From: JALZEG01 sp035942255
GTDB taxonomy: Bacteria > Actinomycetota > CADDZG01 > WHSQ01
Direction of reading: 5' to 3'
DNA: 62,478 bases
Assembly (NCBI GenBank): GCA_035942255.1
Contig: DASZDG010000036.1
Span: forward strand, 1 to 62,478
Numbering within the stretch: the first letter of the stretch is position 1; each line of letters begins with the position of its first letter. The position numbers and the translations under genes were made by a program. The notes beneath the pieces are model-generated. The model worked only from the letters and a program-made list of their open reading frames with translations. It had not been told where the DNA came from and searched no databases. Below, piece by piece: positions 50,235 through 57,700 of the stretch.

Positions 50235-50711
50235 GGGACCTCCTACTGCATATGCGCCGATAGCTGAAGAGCGGCGCGCGAGATCAAGCGAACGCAGCCC
50301 AGTGGGCTCGGGCTGCTGGGTTAGACCTCCCACTTTCCTCCGCGTTTATCGAACTGCTACGGGAGTGCCGGGGCAAGGGGGTTGGTGAACAAAACTGCTG
50401 GCGGTGAGAGCACTCCGTCCAGGAGATGTCGCTCGCTCGAACAAGTCGATTGGCGGGATGGATCAGCGCACGCCGCAATGCAGCTGCACGAGTGCCCCTA
50501 GCGAGATTCGAACCCGTGCTCCCATCCGAGATGGTGACGACCTCGGCCCTAGATTCCGCGGGCGGAGGTCTCCCTAGGGCTGGAGGCTTCGATGCGGGAG
50601 ACAGGTCGGCGGCCTTTGCCGGAGAACCTTCTACCAGGAGTTAGTTCGTGAGGTATCGGCTGAGAAGACGAGCCGGCCCGGGTTCCTGATGCACTAGCCG
50701 GAGAGGAACCC
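50235..50711. other. Non-coding gap with a degenerate tRNA-like element
   Basis: 477 bases between the divergent peptidase operon and LVIVD gene. It contains the tRNA-Glu-like remnant at 50493-50563 and an ACTAGC element at 50693-50698 just before the LVIVD ribosome binding site. No protein-coding gene could be supported; short open frames here look like chance. Confidence 0.6.
50493..50563 (-). pseudogene. Degenerate tRNA-Glu-like element
   Basis: On the minus strand the T-arm is recognisable (ACGGG, loop TTCGAAT, partial complement CTCGC), as are the D-arm region (GGCCGAGGTC) and an anticodon region containing TCTCGG, all alignable to the tRNA-Glu-like element at 56258-56329. The acceptor stem has mismatches at three of seven positions, the anticodon stem has one, and the D-arm is one base short. 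It is therefore probably a tRNA relic or an integration-site remnant rather than a working tRNA. Confidence 0.55.
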
Positions 50712-52244
50712 ATGAACACCAGAGCAAGGATCGCCACGTTTCTCGTGGTCGCCGTAGCCGCACTCGCGGCCCCCATGACCCAGAGCAGCGCCGAGAGCGA
50801 CGCTGCCGCGCCCAAGGGCACGGGAGAAGGCCTCACGTACGTGAAGAACATCAAGTACGAGTTCGGCACCGACATGGAGCTGGCAACGATCGGCGGTCGC
50901 GACTACGCGTTCGCGGGGTCCGCTGCCCCGCTGGCGCAGGGGGGCGGCCTGCACGTCATCGACATCACGGACCCGGCGAACTCGCGGGAGGTCGCGTGGT
51001 TGAAGTGCACGGTGTATCAGTCCGACATCCAGATCTCGCACGACCAGAAGACCGTGATCATGGCGTCCGACGACACCGGAAGCCCCGAATCCTGCCAGAT
51101 GGTCGGGAAGCTCGGCTTTCTCACCGTGGACATCACCGACCCGACGAACCCGAGCGTGATCGGCATGGCCGACATCCCGCTCGGGTCGCACAACGTGACG
51201 GCGCATCCGACGAAGCCGTACGTCTACAACTCCGACAGCGAGCTGACCGGGCCGGGCGAGATCCAGATCTGGTCGATCGCGGACCCGGCGAAGCCGAAGC
51301 TCGTCAACTCGGTGCTGAGCGCCCCACACTCTCCGCACGACATCTCGTTCAACGAGGACGGGACGATGGCGGTCACCGCGGCCGTCTCCCACTTCGACAT
51401 CTTCGACACGACCGATCCCGAGAACCCGGTCCTGACGTTCACGGATCAGTGTCCCGGCTGCTCCATCACCCACGATGCGAAGTTCACACCGGACGGCACC
51501 CACATCTTCATCGGCGACGAGGCCGGGGGCGGCGCTCCGTTCCCGTGCCCGGGGGGTGCCCTCTACGCCTACGAGATCACGGGCACCCCGGTGACGCCTG
51601 TTCCGGTGCTGGTCGGGACGTATGAACCCGTGGTTGTCGCGAGCGCCCAGGGCGGCGTCGGCGCCTGCACCTCGCACGTGTTCGAGATCTCGAGTGACTC
51701 GAAGAGGATCATCATCTCCTGGTACACCGCCGGAACGCGGTTCCTGGACATCTCCGACCCCGCGGCGATCACCGAGCTCGGTTGGTTCATCCCCGAGGGA
51801 GGCGACAGCTGGTCGTCGAAGTTCCACCCCCGCATGGAGTCCAAGTGGGTGTTCTCCAACGACGTCAACCATGGCTTCGACGTGTACAAGATCGGAAGCG
51901 GTAGCGGCGATGGTGGCACCGTCGGTGGCGGCGAGTCGAAGCCCGGCCCCCTTCTCAAGCTGAACCTGTCAGACCGGACGCCGAAGCGCGGCGAGGCGAT
52001 GCGGATCACTCTGAAGCTGAGGAACTGCGAGGGCCACTCCGGCACGTCGGTCCGGTTGGCACGCAAGGTCGGAGACGAGCCCGGCTTCAAGCCGCTCGGC
52101 AGCAAGGACGTGAACGGAGACTGCGTGGCGCGGTTCCGCGACGTCGCGAGCTACAAGGAAGCCACCTATCGCGGCACCTGGCCGAAGCAGGACGACGACC
52201 ACCGCGCCGGCAGATCGAGGCCGAAAAGCGTCACGACGCACTGA
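50712..52244 (+). CDS. Secreted LVIVD-repeat protein with C-terminal beta-sandwich
   Basis: 510 aa. Signal peptide at about 1-26 (IATFLVVAVAALAAPM). LVIVD repeats include GLHVIDITDPANSREVAW, FLTVDITDPTNPSVIGMA, IQIWSIADPAKPKLVNSV, FDIFDTTDPENPVLTFTD and TRFLDISDPAAITELGWF, ending NDVNHGFDVYKIG. A Gly-rich linker (SGSGDGGTVGGGESK) leads to an Ig-like C-terminal domain of about 85 residues (MRITLKLRNCEGHSGTSVRL). Extracellular propeller of unknown ligand; the third of this type in the window. GGAGAGG lies seven bases before the ATG. Confidence 0.83.
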   Translation: MNTRARIATFLVVAVAALAAPMTQSSAESDAAAPKGTGEGLTYVKNIKYEFGTDMELATIGGRDYAFAGSAAPLAQGGGLHVIDITDPANSREVAWLKCTVYQSDIQISHDQKTVIMASDDTGSPESCQMVGKLGFLTVDITDPTNPSVIGMADIPLGSHNVTAHPTKPYVYNSDSELTGPGEIQIWSIADPAKPKLVNSVLSAPHSPHDISFNEDGTMAVTAAVSHFDIFDTTDPENPVLTFTDQCPGCSITHDAKFTPDGTHIFIGDEAGGGAPFPCPGGALYAYEITGTPVTPVPVLVGTYEPVVVASAQGGVGACTSHVFEISSDSKRIIISWYTAGTRFLDISDPAAITELGWFIPEGGDSWSSKFHPRMESKWVFSNDVNHGFDVYKIGSGSGDGGTVGGGESKPGPLLKLNLSDRTPKRGEAMRITLKLRNCEGHSGTSVRLARKVGDEPGFKPLGSKDVNGDCVARFRDVASYKEATYRGTWPKQDDDHRAGRSRPKSVTTH

Positions 52245-52376
52245 CTCGTCGGGGCCAGCGGGTTTCTCAAGCGACAGGCCACTTATGCCGATGTCGTGAA
52301 GGGTAGGTCCGTCTGTGGGCGTGCTCGACTGGGATAGCCCCACAGACGCTACGGCCTTCACCCGGAAGGGGCTGGG

Positions 52377-53198
52377 ATGAGCACCGCGCACGAGCAGTTG
52401 GCTCAGGACGTGCCGGCTTCGGTCGATGATCTCTCCGTGCACATAGATGCCTCGGATGAGAGCTCGATCGGAGTCGGGAACGACCGTGACCGCATCGCGG
52501 ACGATCGGGACGAGAGGGCCGACGCCCACGACGAGGCCTCGGTGACCCGTGACGCCCGCGCCCAGGCACGAGACGACCGCGCCGAGGCCCGTGAGCTCGC
52601 TGCCGACTGTGTCGACACGGGAGCGGCGGCAGACCGCGCCGGGGCGTCCCGCGACCGCCGGGGAAGCGCGAGCGACCGCACCCAGGCGGCAGACGACCGC
52701 GAGGCGGCGGCATCCGATCGGCACCTGTCGGCGCGGGAACGCGCGATCTCCTCGATCGACGAGCTCACCGGCGCGTACACACGTGACGCCGGCACGCTCG
52801 AGCTGAAGCGGGAGCTGGCGCGGGCGAAGCGGACGCAGCAGTCGCTCGTCCTCGCGTTCGTCGACGTCGACGACCTCAAGGAGACGAACGACTCGCTGGG
52901 GCACGTCGCCGGTGACAAGCTTCTCCGTGAGGCCGTCCAGAGCATCCGCGCGAACCTTCGCCCCTACGACCTCGTCGTCCGCTACGGCGGTGACGAGTTC
53001 GTGTGCGCGTTGATCGACGTGAGCAAGTCGCAGGCCGCCCCCAGGTTCGCCGCGGCGAACGCGCGGCTGGAAGCCCTGGAGGCCTCGATCACCGTGGGAT
53101 TCGCGGAGATGTGCGCCGGTGACTCCCTCGAGGATCTAGTCAAGAGGGCAGACGAGGACCTCTATGCGAACCGCGCTGACCGACCCTCGCGCCGATAG
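52377..53198 (+). CDS. Diguanylate cyclase (GGDEF) with heptad-repeat N-terminal helix
   Basis: 273 aa, soluble. Residues about 36-122 form a long charged helix with strict seven-residue periodicity (RDRIADD, RDERADA, HDEASVT, RDARAQA, RDDRAEA and so on). The C-terminal GGDEF domain starts at ELTGAYTRD, has FVDVDDLKETNDSLGHVAGD and the intact active site RYGGDEF (GGDEF 204-208), with the inhibitory I-site RPYD five residues before. It should make cyclic di-GMP from two GTP, with feedback inhibition. The helix may control dimerisation. AAGGGG precedes the ATG. Transcribed alone after the LVIVD gene. Confidence 0.9.
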   Translation: MSTAHEQLAQDVPASVDDLSVHIDASDESSIGVGNDRDRIADDRDERADAHDEASVTRDARAQARDDRAEARELAADCVDTGAAADRAGASRDRRGSASDRTQAADDREAAASDRHLSARERAISSIDELTGAYTRDAGTLELKRELARAKRTQQSLVLAFVDVDDLKETNDSLGHVAGDKLLREAVQSIRANLRPYDLVVRYGGDEFVCALIDVSKSQAAPRFAAANARLEALEASITVGFAEMCAGDSLEDLVKRADEDLYANRADRPSRR

Positions 53199-53241
53199 CG
53201 GTCCGTCCCGAGTGGATCAATAGCCCCCTCCGGAATCGTCC

Positions 53242-54390
53242 CTATCCGCAGGTGCGGCGCGCGACGTAGTCCGCGGAGACGAACTCCGTGGACGGGGACT
53301 CCGAATACTGGTTGCCCACGATCCAGCCCCCGCCGTCCGGGGTGAGGTCGACGTCCATCAAAGCGCCCGTGAAAGCGTCGCCGTCCTGCTCGGCCCGCGT
53401 CCACGAGGTCCCGTCCCACTCGATCACCACGCGGCTGTCCTCTACCGGGTACCTGTAGTCCAGGCCGACGGCGACCGCGGTGTCGGCGTCGAGGGCCGAG
53501 ACTCCGAAGAGCCCCGCCTTTTGGTTCGCCAGAGCCGGAATCTCCTGCTCCGACCAGCTGGTGCCGTCGTAGTGGACGATCCACGGCCGGGCATCTGAGT
53601 AGCCCCCGCCACCCCACCATTCGCCGACGGCCCAGACGTCGTCCGGGCCCGCGGCCGAGACCCCGAAGAACGTGCTGAACCCCTGGTTCGGCAACGGCGT
53701 CGCCATCTCGGTCCACCGCGTCCCGTCGAAGTGGACGACGAAAGTGCGCGACCGAACTCCCACGCCTTTCTCGCCGACTGCCCAGATGTCGTCTTCCGCG
53801 ACGACGTCCAGGTCCCACAGGACGCCGGGATCGCTCCGGAACTCCTTCCAGGCCTTGCCGTCGTGCCGGTGGATGATCGTCCGGAACTTCCGCTTGGTGT
53901 TCCAACGCGCACCGACCACGTACACGTCGCCGGACGGCGCGACGTCGACGCCGGTGAGCATGTTCCGGTCCACGCTGGGGTTCAGGCTCGCCCGCATCGC
54001 CCACGACGACCCGTCGTAGCGCTGCACGACCGTCTTCGTCTTCGCGCCTCCCCGCACGCCGACGGCCCACGCGGTGCCGTTCGGCCCGACGGCGACGTCG
54101 GTCAGCTCGTGGCTCTGCGTGTTGACGTTGGCGCTCGGCTGGGTCTCCCACGACGATCCGTCCCAGTGGCGGACGAGAGTTCGCGTTCGCCCTTCCGAGT
54201 TCGTCACCGCGCCGACCGCCAGCACGTTCGTGGGCTCGGCCGCGGCCACGCCGTTGAGGAAGGCGTCAGGCACGGTCGCTGTATCGGTGGCCCACCGGCA
54301 CGACGCCGGCTCCTGGGCGCCGGAGACGGTCGCGCCGCCGAGCAGCAGCACGCAAACGAGGCCCCCCACCAACCGTCTCACCAGACGCAT
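53242..54390 (-). CDS. Secreted beta-propeller protein with W-D-G-T-S-W repeats
   Basis: 382 aa. Signal peptide at 1-25 (LVGGLVCVLLLGGATVSGA). About seven repeats of some 48 residues follow, each ending in a DG-x-x-W motif (WDGSSWE, YDGSSWA, HDGKAWK, FDGTRWT, YDGTSWS, WDGTSWT) with intervening WAVG strands (AWAVGVRGG, IWAVGEKG, VWAVGEWW). The pattern predicts a seven-bladed extracellular propeller. A Cys near each end of the mature chain may clasp the ring. Ligand unknown. It converges with the GGDEF gene. Confidence 0.75.
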   Translation of the reverse strand: MRLVRRLVGGLVCVLLLGGATVSGAQEPASCRWATDTATVPDAFLNGVAAAEPTNVLAVGAVTNSEGRTRTLVRHWDGSSWETQPSANVNTQSHELTDVAVGPNGTAWAVGVRGGAKTKTVVQRYDGSSWAMRASLNPSVDRNMLTGVDVAPSGDVYVVGARWNTKRKFRTIIHRHDGKAWKEFRSDPGVLWDLDVVAEDDIWAVGEKGVGVRSRTFVVHFDGTRWTEMATPLPNQGFSTFFGVSAAGPDDVWAVGEWWGGGGYSDARPWIVHYDGTSWSEQEIPALANQKAGLFGVSALDADTAVAVGLDYRYPVEDSRVVIEWDGTSWTRAEQDGDAFTGALMDVDLTPDGGGWIVGNQYSESPSTEFVSADYVARRTCG

Positions 54391-54570
54391 AGTAGTTGGG
54401 GGGCGAGGAACAAGATAGGTACCTGGGCATTCGCTGTCGTCGGTAGGCGCAGGTACGGTCGCACCCGAAATTGATCTCTCTCATGTACTAGCCGCAAAGG
54501 GCCGTCCGACCTAACGTGTACCCAACGCGGCCTCCTGCGAGTGTCGCGACGTACCCAGGCGGAGGCGCCG

Positions 54571-54993
54571 ATGACTGCGGGGATGCGAGCGCGGGTGTAT
54601 GCAGGGCTACTCGTCGCGGTGCTCCTGCTCGTAGGGACGTTCTGGGGCGACGACGACAACTTCCCTTTCGGTCCGTTCCGCATGTACTCGACGAAACAGG
54701 GGCTCGACGGCGAGGTCAGAGTGACCGAGGTTGAAGCTCTCACGCCGTCCGGCCAATGGGTCGGCCTCCCGTTCGACGACTTCGGCCTCCGCCGAGCCGA
54801 CGTCGAAGGCCAGCTCGGAATGCTCGCCCGCCCGCCGGAGGAGGTGCTGGCGTCGATGTCGATCGCGTACGACCGCTTCGGGCGCGGTGACTACGAGATC
54901 GTTGCGCTGCGTCTCCGCGAACGCACGATCGACATCGAGAACGGGGTACCAGTCGGCGAAGAAGTCGTCACGCTCGGCACTTGGAGGGCCTAG
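54571..54993 (+). CDS. Membrane-anchored protein upstream of HTTM gene
   Basis: 140 aa from the ATG at 54571, which has GGAGG six bases upstream (a GTG at 54541 is in frame but lacks one). One transmembrane helix (VYAGLLVAVLLLVGTFW, about 8-24) and a C-terminal domain of about 115 residues starting FPFGPFRMYST. The ending gives VTLGTWRA. It is directly followed, one base later, by the HTTM gene; small FGPFRMYS-type proteins next to HTTM genes suggest a partner subunit. Function unknown. Confidence 0.65.
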   Translation: MTAGMRARVYAGLLVAVLLLVGTFWGDDDNFPFGPFRMYSTKQGLDGEVRVTEVEALTPSGQWVGLPFDDFGLRRADVEGQLGMLARPPEEVLASMSIAYDRFGRGDYEIVALRLRERTIDIENGVPVGEEVVTLGTWRA

Positions 54994-54994
54994 C

Positions 54995-55984
54995 GTGAAC
55001 GGGATCGTGCCCGCGCCGTGGCGGCGTCTCCGGCGAGCTTGGGAGTTGCTCCTCGAGTGGTGGCTCTCGCCGCTCCCACGGCGCCGCGTCGCGTGGCTTC
55101 GCGTTGCGGTGTACGGGTTCGTCTTCCTGGACGTCTTGTGGCTGCGACCGTGGGTCGGCGACTACGGCCACCTTCCGCCGGATCAGTACCACCCGTTGAT
55201 GATCGGCCGGCTTCTGCCGCTGCCCACGCCCACCCCGTTGTTCGTGGATGCGGTCAAGTACACGATGCTTGCCTGTGCGGCCGTGGCGGCGACCGGGCGA
55301 CTCGTCAAGCTCGCCGGGGCAGCCGTGTTCTGCCTCTACCTCGAGTGGATGGTGATCGCCTTCTCCTACGGAAAGGTCGACCATGATCGCGTCGCCTTTC
55401 TGGTAGCCCTCGCCGTTCTTCCCACCGTTGGGAAGGTGTCATGGGGCGACAAGACTGCCGACGAGAAGGCAGGGTGGGCTATCACATGCATCCAACTGGC
55501 CGTCGTCGCGACGTACTTCCTGTCCACGTTCGCGAAGTTCCGGTTCGGGGGACCCGACTGGGTCAACGGGGCGACTCTGCTCCGCGCGGTGCTTCGCCGG
55601 GGCACCGACCTGGCCGAGCCCCTCGCGGGGATGCCCTGGGTCCTCCACATCGGGCAATGGTTCATCGTGATGTTCGAGCTCTCGTCCCCTTTGATGCTGA
55701 CTCGGGGACGCATCGGGCGCTTCTTTCTCGCGTCGGCCGTGTTGTTCCACACGATCACGTGGTTGACGATCAGGATCATGTTCTGGCCGCACGTACTGTG
55801 CCTGCTCGCTTTCCTCCCTCTCGAGCGTATCGAGCGCCCTGGGCGCCTCAAGGCCACTGGACGGGCCCGGGCGCGTCGCGCACGAAGCGCCCGAGGAAGC
55901 CTTTACTCCAGACCAGCGTCCCGTAGAAGGCACCGACGAGGGGGCGGAGATACCGCCGTCGGAGCAACTTTCCCAATCGAGTGA
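54995..55984 (+). CDS. HTTM-domain membrane protein
   Basis: 329 aa. About seven hydrophobic segments (VAVYGFVFLDVLWLRP, AACAAVAATGRLV region, VFCLYLEWMVIAFSYGK, VAFLVALAVLPTVG, CIQLAVVATYFLSTFAKF, HIGQWFIVMFELSSP, MFWPHVLCLLAFLPL) match the horizontally transferred transmembrane (HTTM) domain related to vitamin-K-dependent carboxylases. The catalytic Lys pair of true carboxylases is not evident. The last about 45 residues are Arg-rich, lie antisense to the DUF393 gene and probably arose by loss of an earlier stop. The GTG start has GGAGGG upstream and follows the previous stop by one base. Confidence 0.82.
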   Translation: MNGIVPAPWRRLRRAWELLLEWWLSPLPRRRVAWLRVAVYGFVFLDVLWLRPWVGDYGHLPPDQYHPLMIGRLLPLPTPTPLFVDAVKYTMLACAAVAATGRLVKLAGAAVFCLYLEWMVIAFSYGKVDHDRVAFLVALAVLPTVGKVSWGDKTADEKAGWAITCIQLAVVATYFLSTFAKFRFGGPDWVNGATLLRAVLRRGTDLAEPLAGMPWVLHIGQWFIVMFELSSPLMLTRGRIGRFFLASAVLFHTITWLTIRIMFWPHVLCLLAFLPLERIERPGRLKATGRARARRARSARGSLYSRPASRRRHRRGGGDTAVGATFPIE

Positions 55985-56255
55985 GCCACGGGATCGCGAC
56001 CAGCGTTTCGATCACCGCGGCCCCCCCCGAGTACCCGACTCCATCCGGTGTGATCAAGTGGAAAGTGGTGAACCGCACCCCTTCCGGAACGGCTCCCGCC
56101 GGCCCGGCCGCGCGTTCGTCCTGCATCGGGAGAAACGCGAGATCGCCGCGCCTATCCATCCACGCGACGCACCGCGCCGCCCACCGGCAGAACCTTCAAG
56201 TACCGTCGTAGAGCAGCAGTGGACGGCCCCGCCGCTCGACGCTTTCGAGAACCAT
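55848..56255 (-). CDS. DCC/DUF393 thiol-disulfide oxidoreductase-like, with in-frame UGA at the redox motif (candidate selenoprotein)
   Basis: 136 codons from the ATG at 56255 with one internal TGA (56196-56198). Before it: RPLLLYDGT; after it: RFCRWAARCVAWMDRRGDL, then FLPMQDER, FHLITPDGVGYSGGAAVIE and YGTLVWSKGFLGRF, all hallmarks of the DCC/DUF393 family, whose redox motif is YDGxCxxC. The TGA occupies exactly the first Cys of CxxC, giving UxxC if read as selenocysteine. A possible bSECIS stem (GCGGCG with CGTCGC, loop CGGTG at 56170-56174) begins 15 bases after the UGA, loop 21 bases after it. Alternatives are a nonsense mutation (TGC to TGA) or a sequence error. GGGGG of the adjacent tRNA-like element could serve as Shine-Dalgarno. 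Confidence 0.6.
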
Positions 56256-56257
56256 CG

Positions 56258-56329
56258 TGCCCCCAACGGGATTCGAACCCGTGCCTCCACCCGAGAAGGT
56301 GGCGACCTCGGCCGCTAGTCCATGGGGGT
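56258..56329 (-). tRNA. tRNA-Glu-like gene (CUC) with short anticodon loop
   Basis: 72 bases. The acceptor ACCCCCA pairs with TGGGGGC except for an A1-C72 mismatch; the D-arm is GACT/GGTC with a nine-base loop; the T-arm ACGGG-TTCGAAT-CCCGT is perfect; the anticodon stem CCACC/GGTGG is perfect but encloses only six bases (TTCTCG) instead of seven. The overall pattern matches bacterial tRNA-Glu with anticodon CTC. The one-base-short loop and 1-72 mismatch make function doubtful. It ends two bases before the DUF393 start codon. Confidence 0.6.
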
Positions 56330-56441
56330 GCCGCGATCATAGGTCGTACGGGCGGGTCGTCCACTTCGAGGGTGGACCTGGTCTCGCGGCGCAGGTGGCA
56401 GCCGGCGCGGGGATCCCGAGCGGAGCCGTTGGCGAGCTGCC

Positions 56442-56999
56442 CTAGATGACCGGGACGTCGGCCCCCGTCATGCCGCCCACCGAGTCCGCGATCGCCTTCA
56501 GCCTCTCCCGGTACTCCTGCGACTGCGCCCCCTTCAGCGCCATCACGATCCCGTCCTCGCCCGTCTCGAAGTAGTAGCCCTTGCGCATGTCGACGATCTC
56601 GAACCCGAACTTCGGGTAGATCGTGTAGCCGGCCACGTTCGACACCCGGAACTCGAGGTAGATCGTGTCGACGCCGTTCGCGATCGCGTCCATCATCAGC
56701 ACGCACAGCAGCCTGGTCCCGACGTGGCGCCGGTGGAACGCCGGCGTGACCGCGACGTTCAGCGCATGCGCGGTGTCGGGGCCGGTGAACATCAGGCCCC
56801 CGTACCCGATGATCTCACCATCGTACTCCGCCACGAAGTAGGACCGGTTCGGCTTCGACAGCTCCTGCAGGAACAACGCGGTGCTCCACGGCCGCGCGAA
56901 GACGTCGGCCTCGATCGCGATGATCTCGTTGAGGTGCCGCCGCCTGAGCCGCGACATCGTGACCTCGGGCAGCGGCTCGCGCCGCACGTCGTCGCTCAT
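56442..56999 (-). CDS. rimI: RimI-like ribosomal-protein alanine N-acetyltransferase
   Basis: 185 aa. GNAT fold: MSRLRRRHLNEIIAIEADVF, a strand pair SYFVAEYDGEIIGYGGLMF, the acetyl-CoA loop LNVAVTPAFHRRHVGTRLL, then YLEFRVSNVAGYTIYPKFGF, which is the RimI signature (LEVRxSNxxAxxLYxxxGF). Known RimI acetylates the N-terminal Ala of S18. It is unusual here as the last gene of an NRPS operon, overlapping the transferase gene by four bases (ATGA), so acetylation of a peptide product is an alternative. No tsaB or tsaE is adjacent. Confidence 0.78.
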   Translation of the reverse strand: MSDDVRREPLPEVTMSRLRRRHLNEIIAIEADVFARPWSTALFLQELSKPNRSYFVAEYDGEIIGYGGLMFTGPDTAHALNVAVTPAFHRRHVGTRLLCVLMMDAIANGVDTIYLEFRVSNVAGYTIYPKFGFEIVDMRKGYYFETGEDGIVMALKGAQSQEYRERLKAIADSVGGMTGADVPVI

Positions 57000-57700
57000 A
57001 CCGCCGCGGCCCCCACCGGTGCCCAGTCCCTTACGACCAGCTCGTCGACCCGCGCCCCTGCCACGACCGCGCCGGCGTAGCGCGGGCCCATCGGTACGTC
57101 CGCCATCCACCAGTCCCCCGCCGCGCCCTCGTCGCCGTCGACCGACACGATCCGCGCGTCTGCACCGACGGATACCTCGAAACGGGCGAGCTCGTACGAC
57201 ACGCCTTCCCCCACGGCTTTCACGAACGCCTCCTTGCGCGTCCAGCAACGGTAGAAACCGGTGACGAGCGCGTCGCCGTCGAGGGCCTGGAGCGCCGCGT
57301 TCTCGCCCGGCGCGAAGAACCTCTGCGCGAGCCCTCGCAGGTCCCGCTCCCGCCGCATCTCCTCTACGTCGACCCCCACCGGCGCGGACGGCGCGAACGC
57401 CGCCAGTCCCACGTCACCCGAGTGCGACACGTTGAACGACAGCCCGCCGAGCCCGGGCTTGCCCTTGGCGTCGTAGGTGAAGGCCACCGCCCGCGGCGCA
57501 AGGTCCAGGTAGGCGCCCGCAAGCGACCTGAGCGCGGCCCGCGTGCAGACGAACGAGTCGCGCTCGCGGTCGAAGCGGTAGCGCGCCGCGCGCTCCTCCT
57601 CGTCCCGGGACAACGACGACCTCAGGTCGCGGAGGACGCCCGCGGGCTGCCGCACGTCGATCCTCCACACGTGCACCGAACGGTCGCCGAGCGGAAGCAT
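56996..57700 (-). CDS. Sfp-type 4'-phosphopantetheinyl transferase
   Basis: 234 aa, typical length for Sfp-like enzymes. Magnesium and CoA motifs: FNVSHSGDVGLAAF, PVGVDVEEMRRERDLRG and WTRKEAFVKAVGEGVSY. It transfers phosphopantetheine from CoA to carrier-protein Ser, here most likely the PCP of the NRPS encoded upstream. The ATG at 57700 overlaps the thioesterase stop (TGATG) and the stop overlaps rimI (ATGA), so all are translated as a chain. Confidence 0.92.
   Translation of the reverse strand: MLPLGDRSVHVWRIDVRQPAGVLRDLRSSLSRDEEERAARYRFDRERDSFVCTRAALRSLAGAYLDLAPRAVAFTYDAKGKPGLGGLSFNVSHSGDVGLAAFAPSAPVGVDVEEMRRERDLRGLAQRFFAPGENAALQALDGDALVTGFYRCWTRKEAFVKAVGEGVSYELARFEVSVGADARIVSVDGDEGAAGDWWMADVPMGPRYAGAVVAGARVDELVVRDWAPVGAAAV

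Noticed and set aside
50284..50478. Short open frame in the gap before the LVIVD gene
   Set aside because: No ribosome binding site, no recognisable feature, and it lies near tRNA-like remnant sequence.
56258..56329. tRNA-Sec serving the adjacent UGA-containing gene
   Set aside because: Only 72 bases long, no UCA anticodon and no long variable arm; it aligns with tRNA-Glu.
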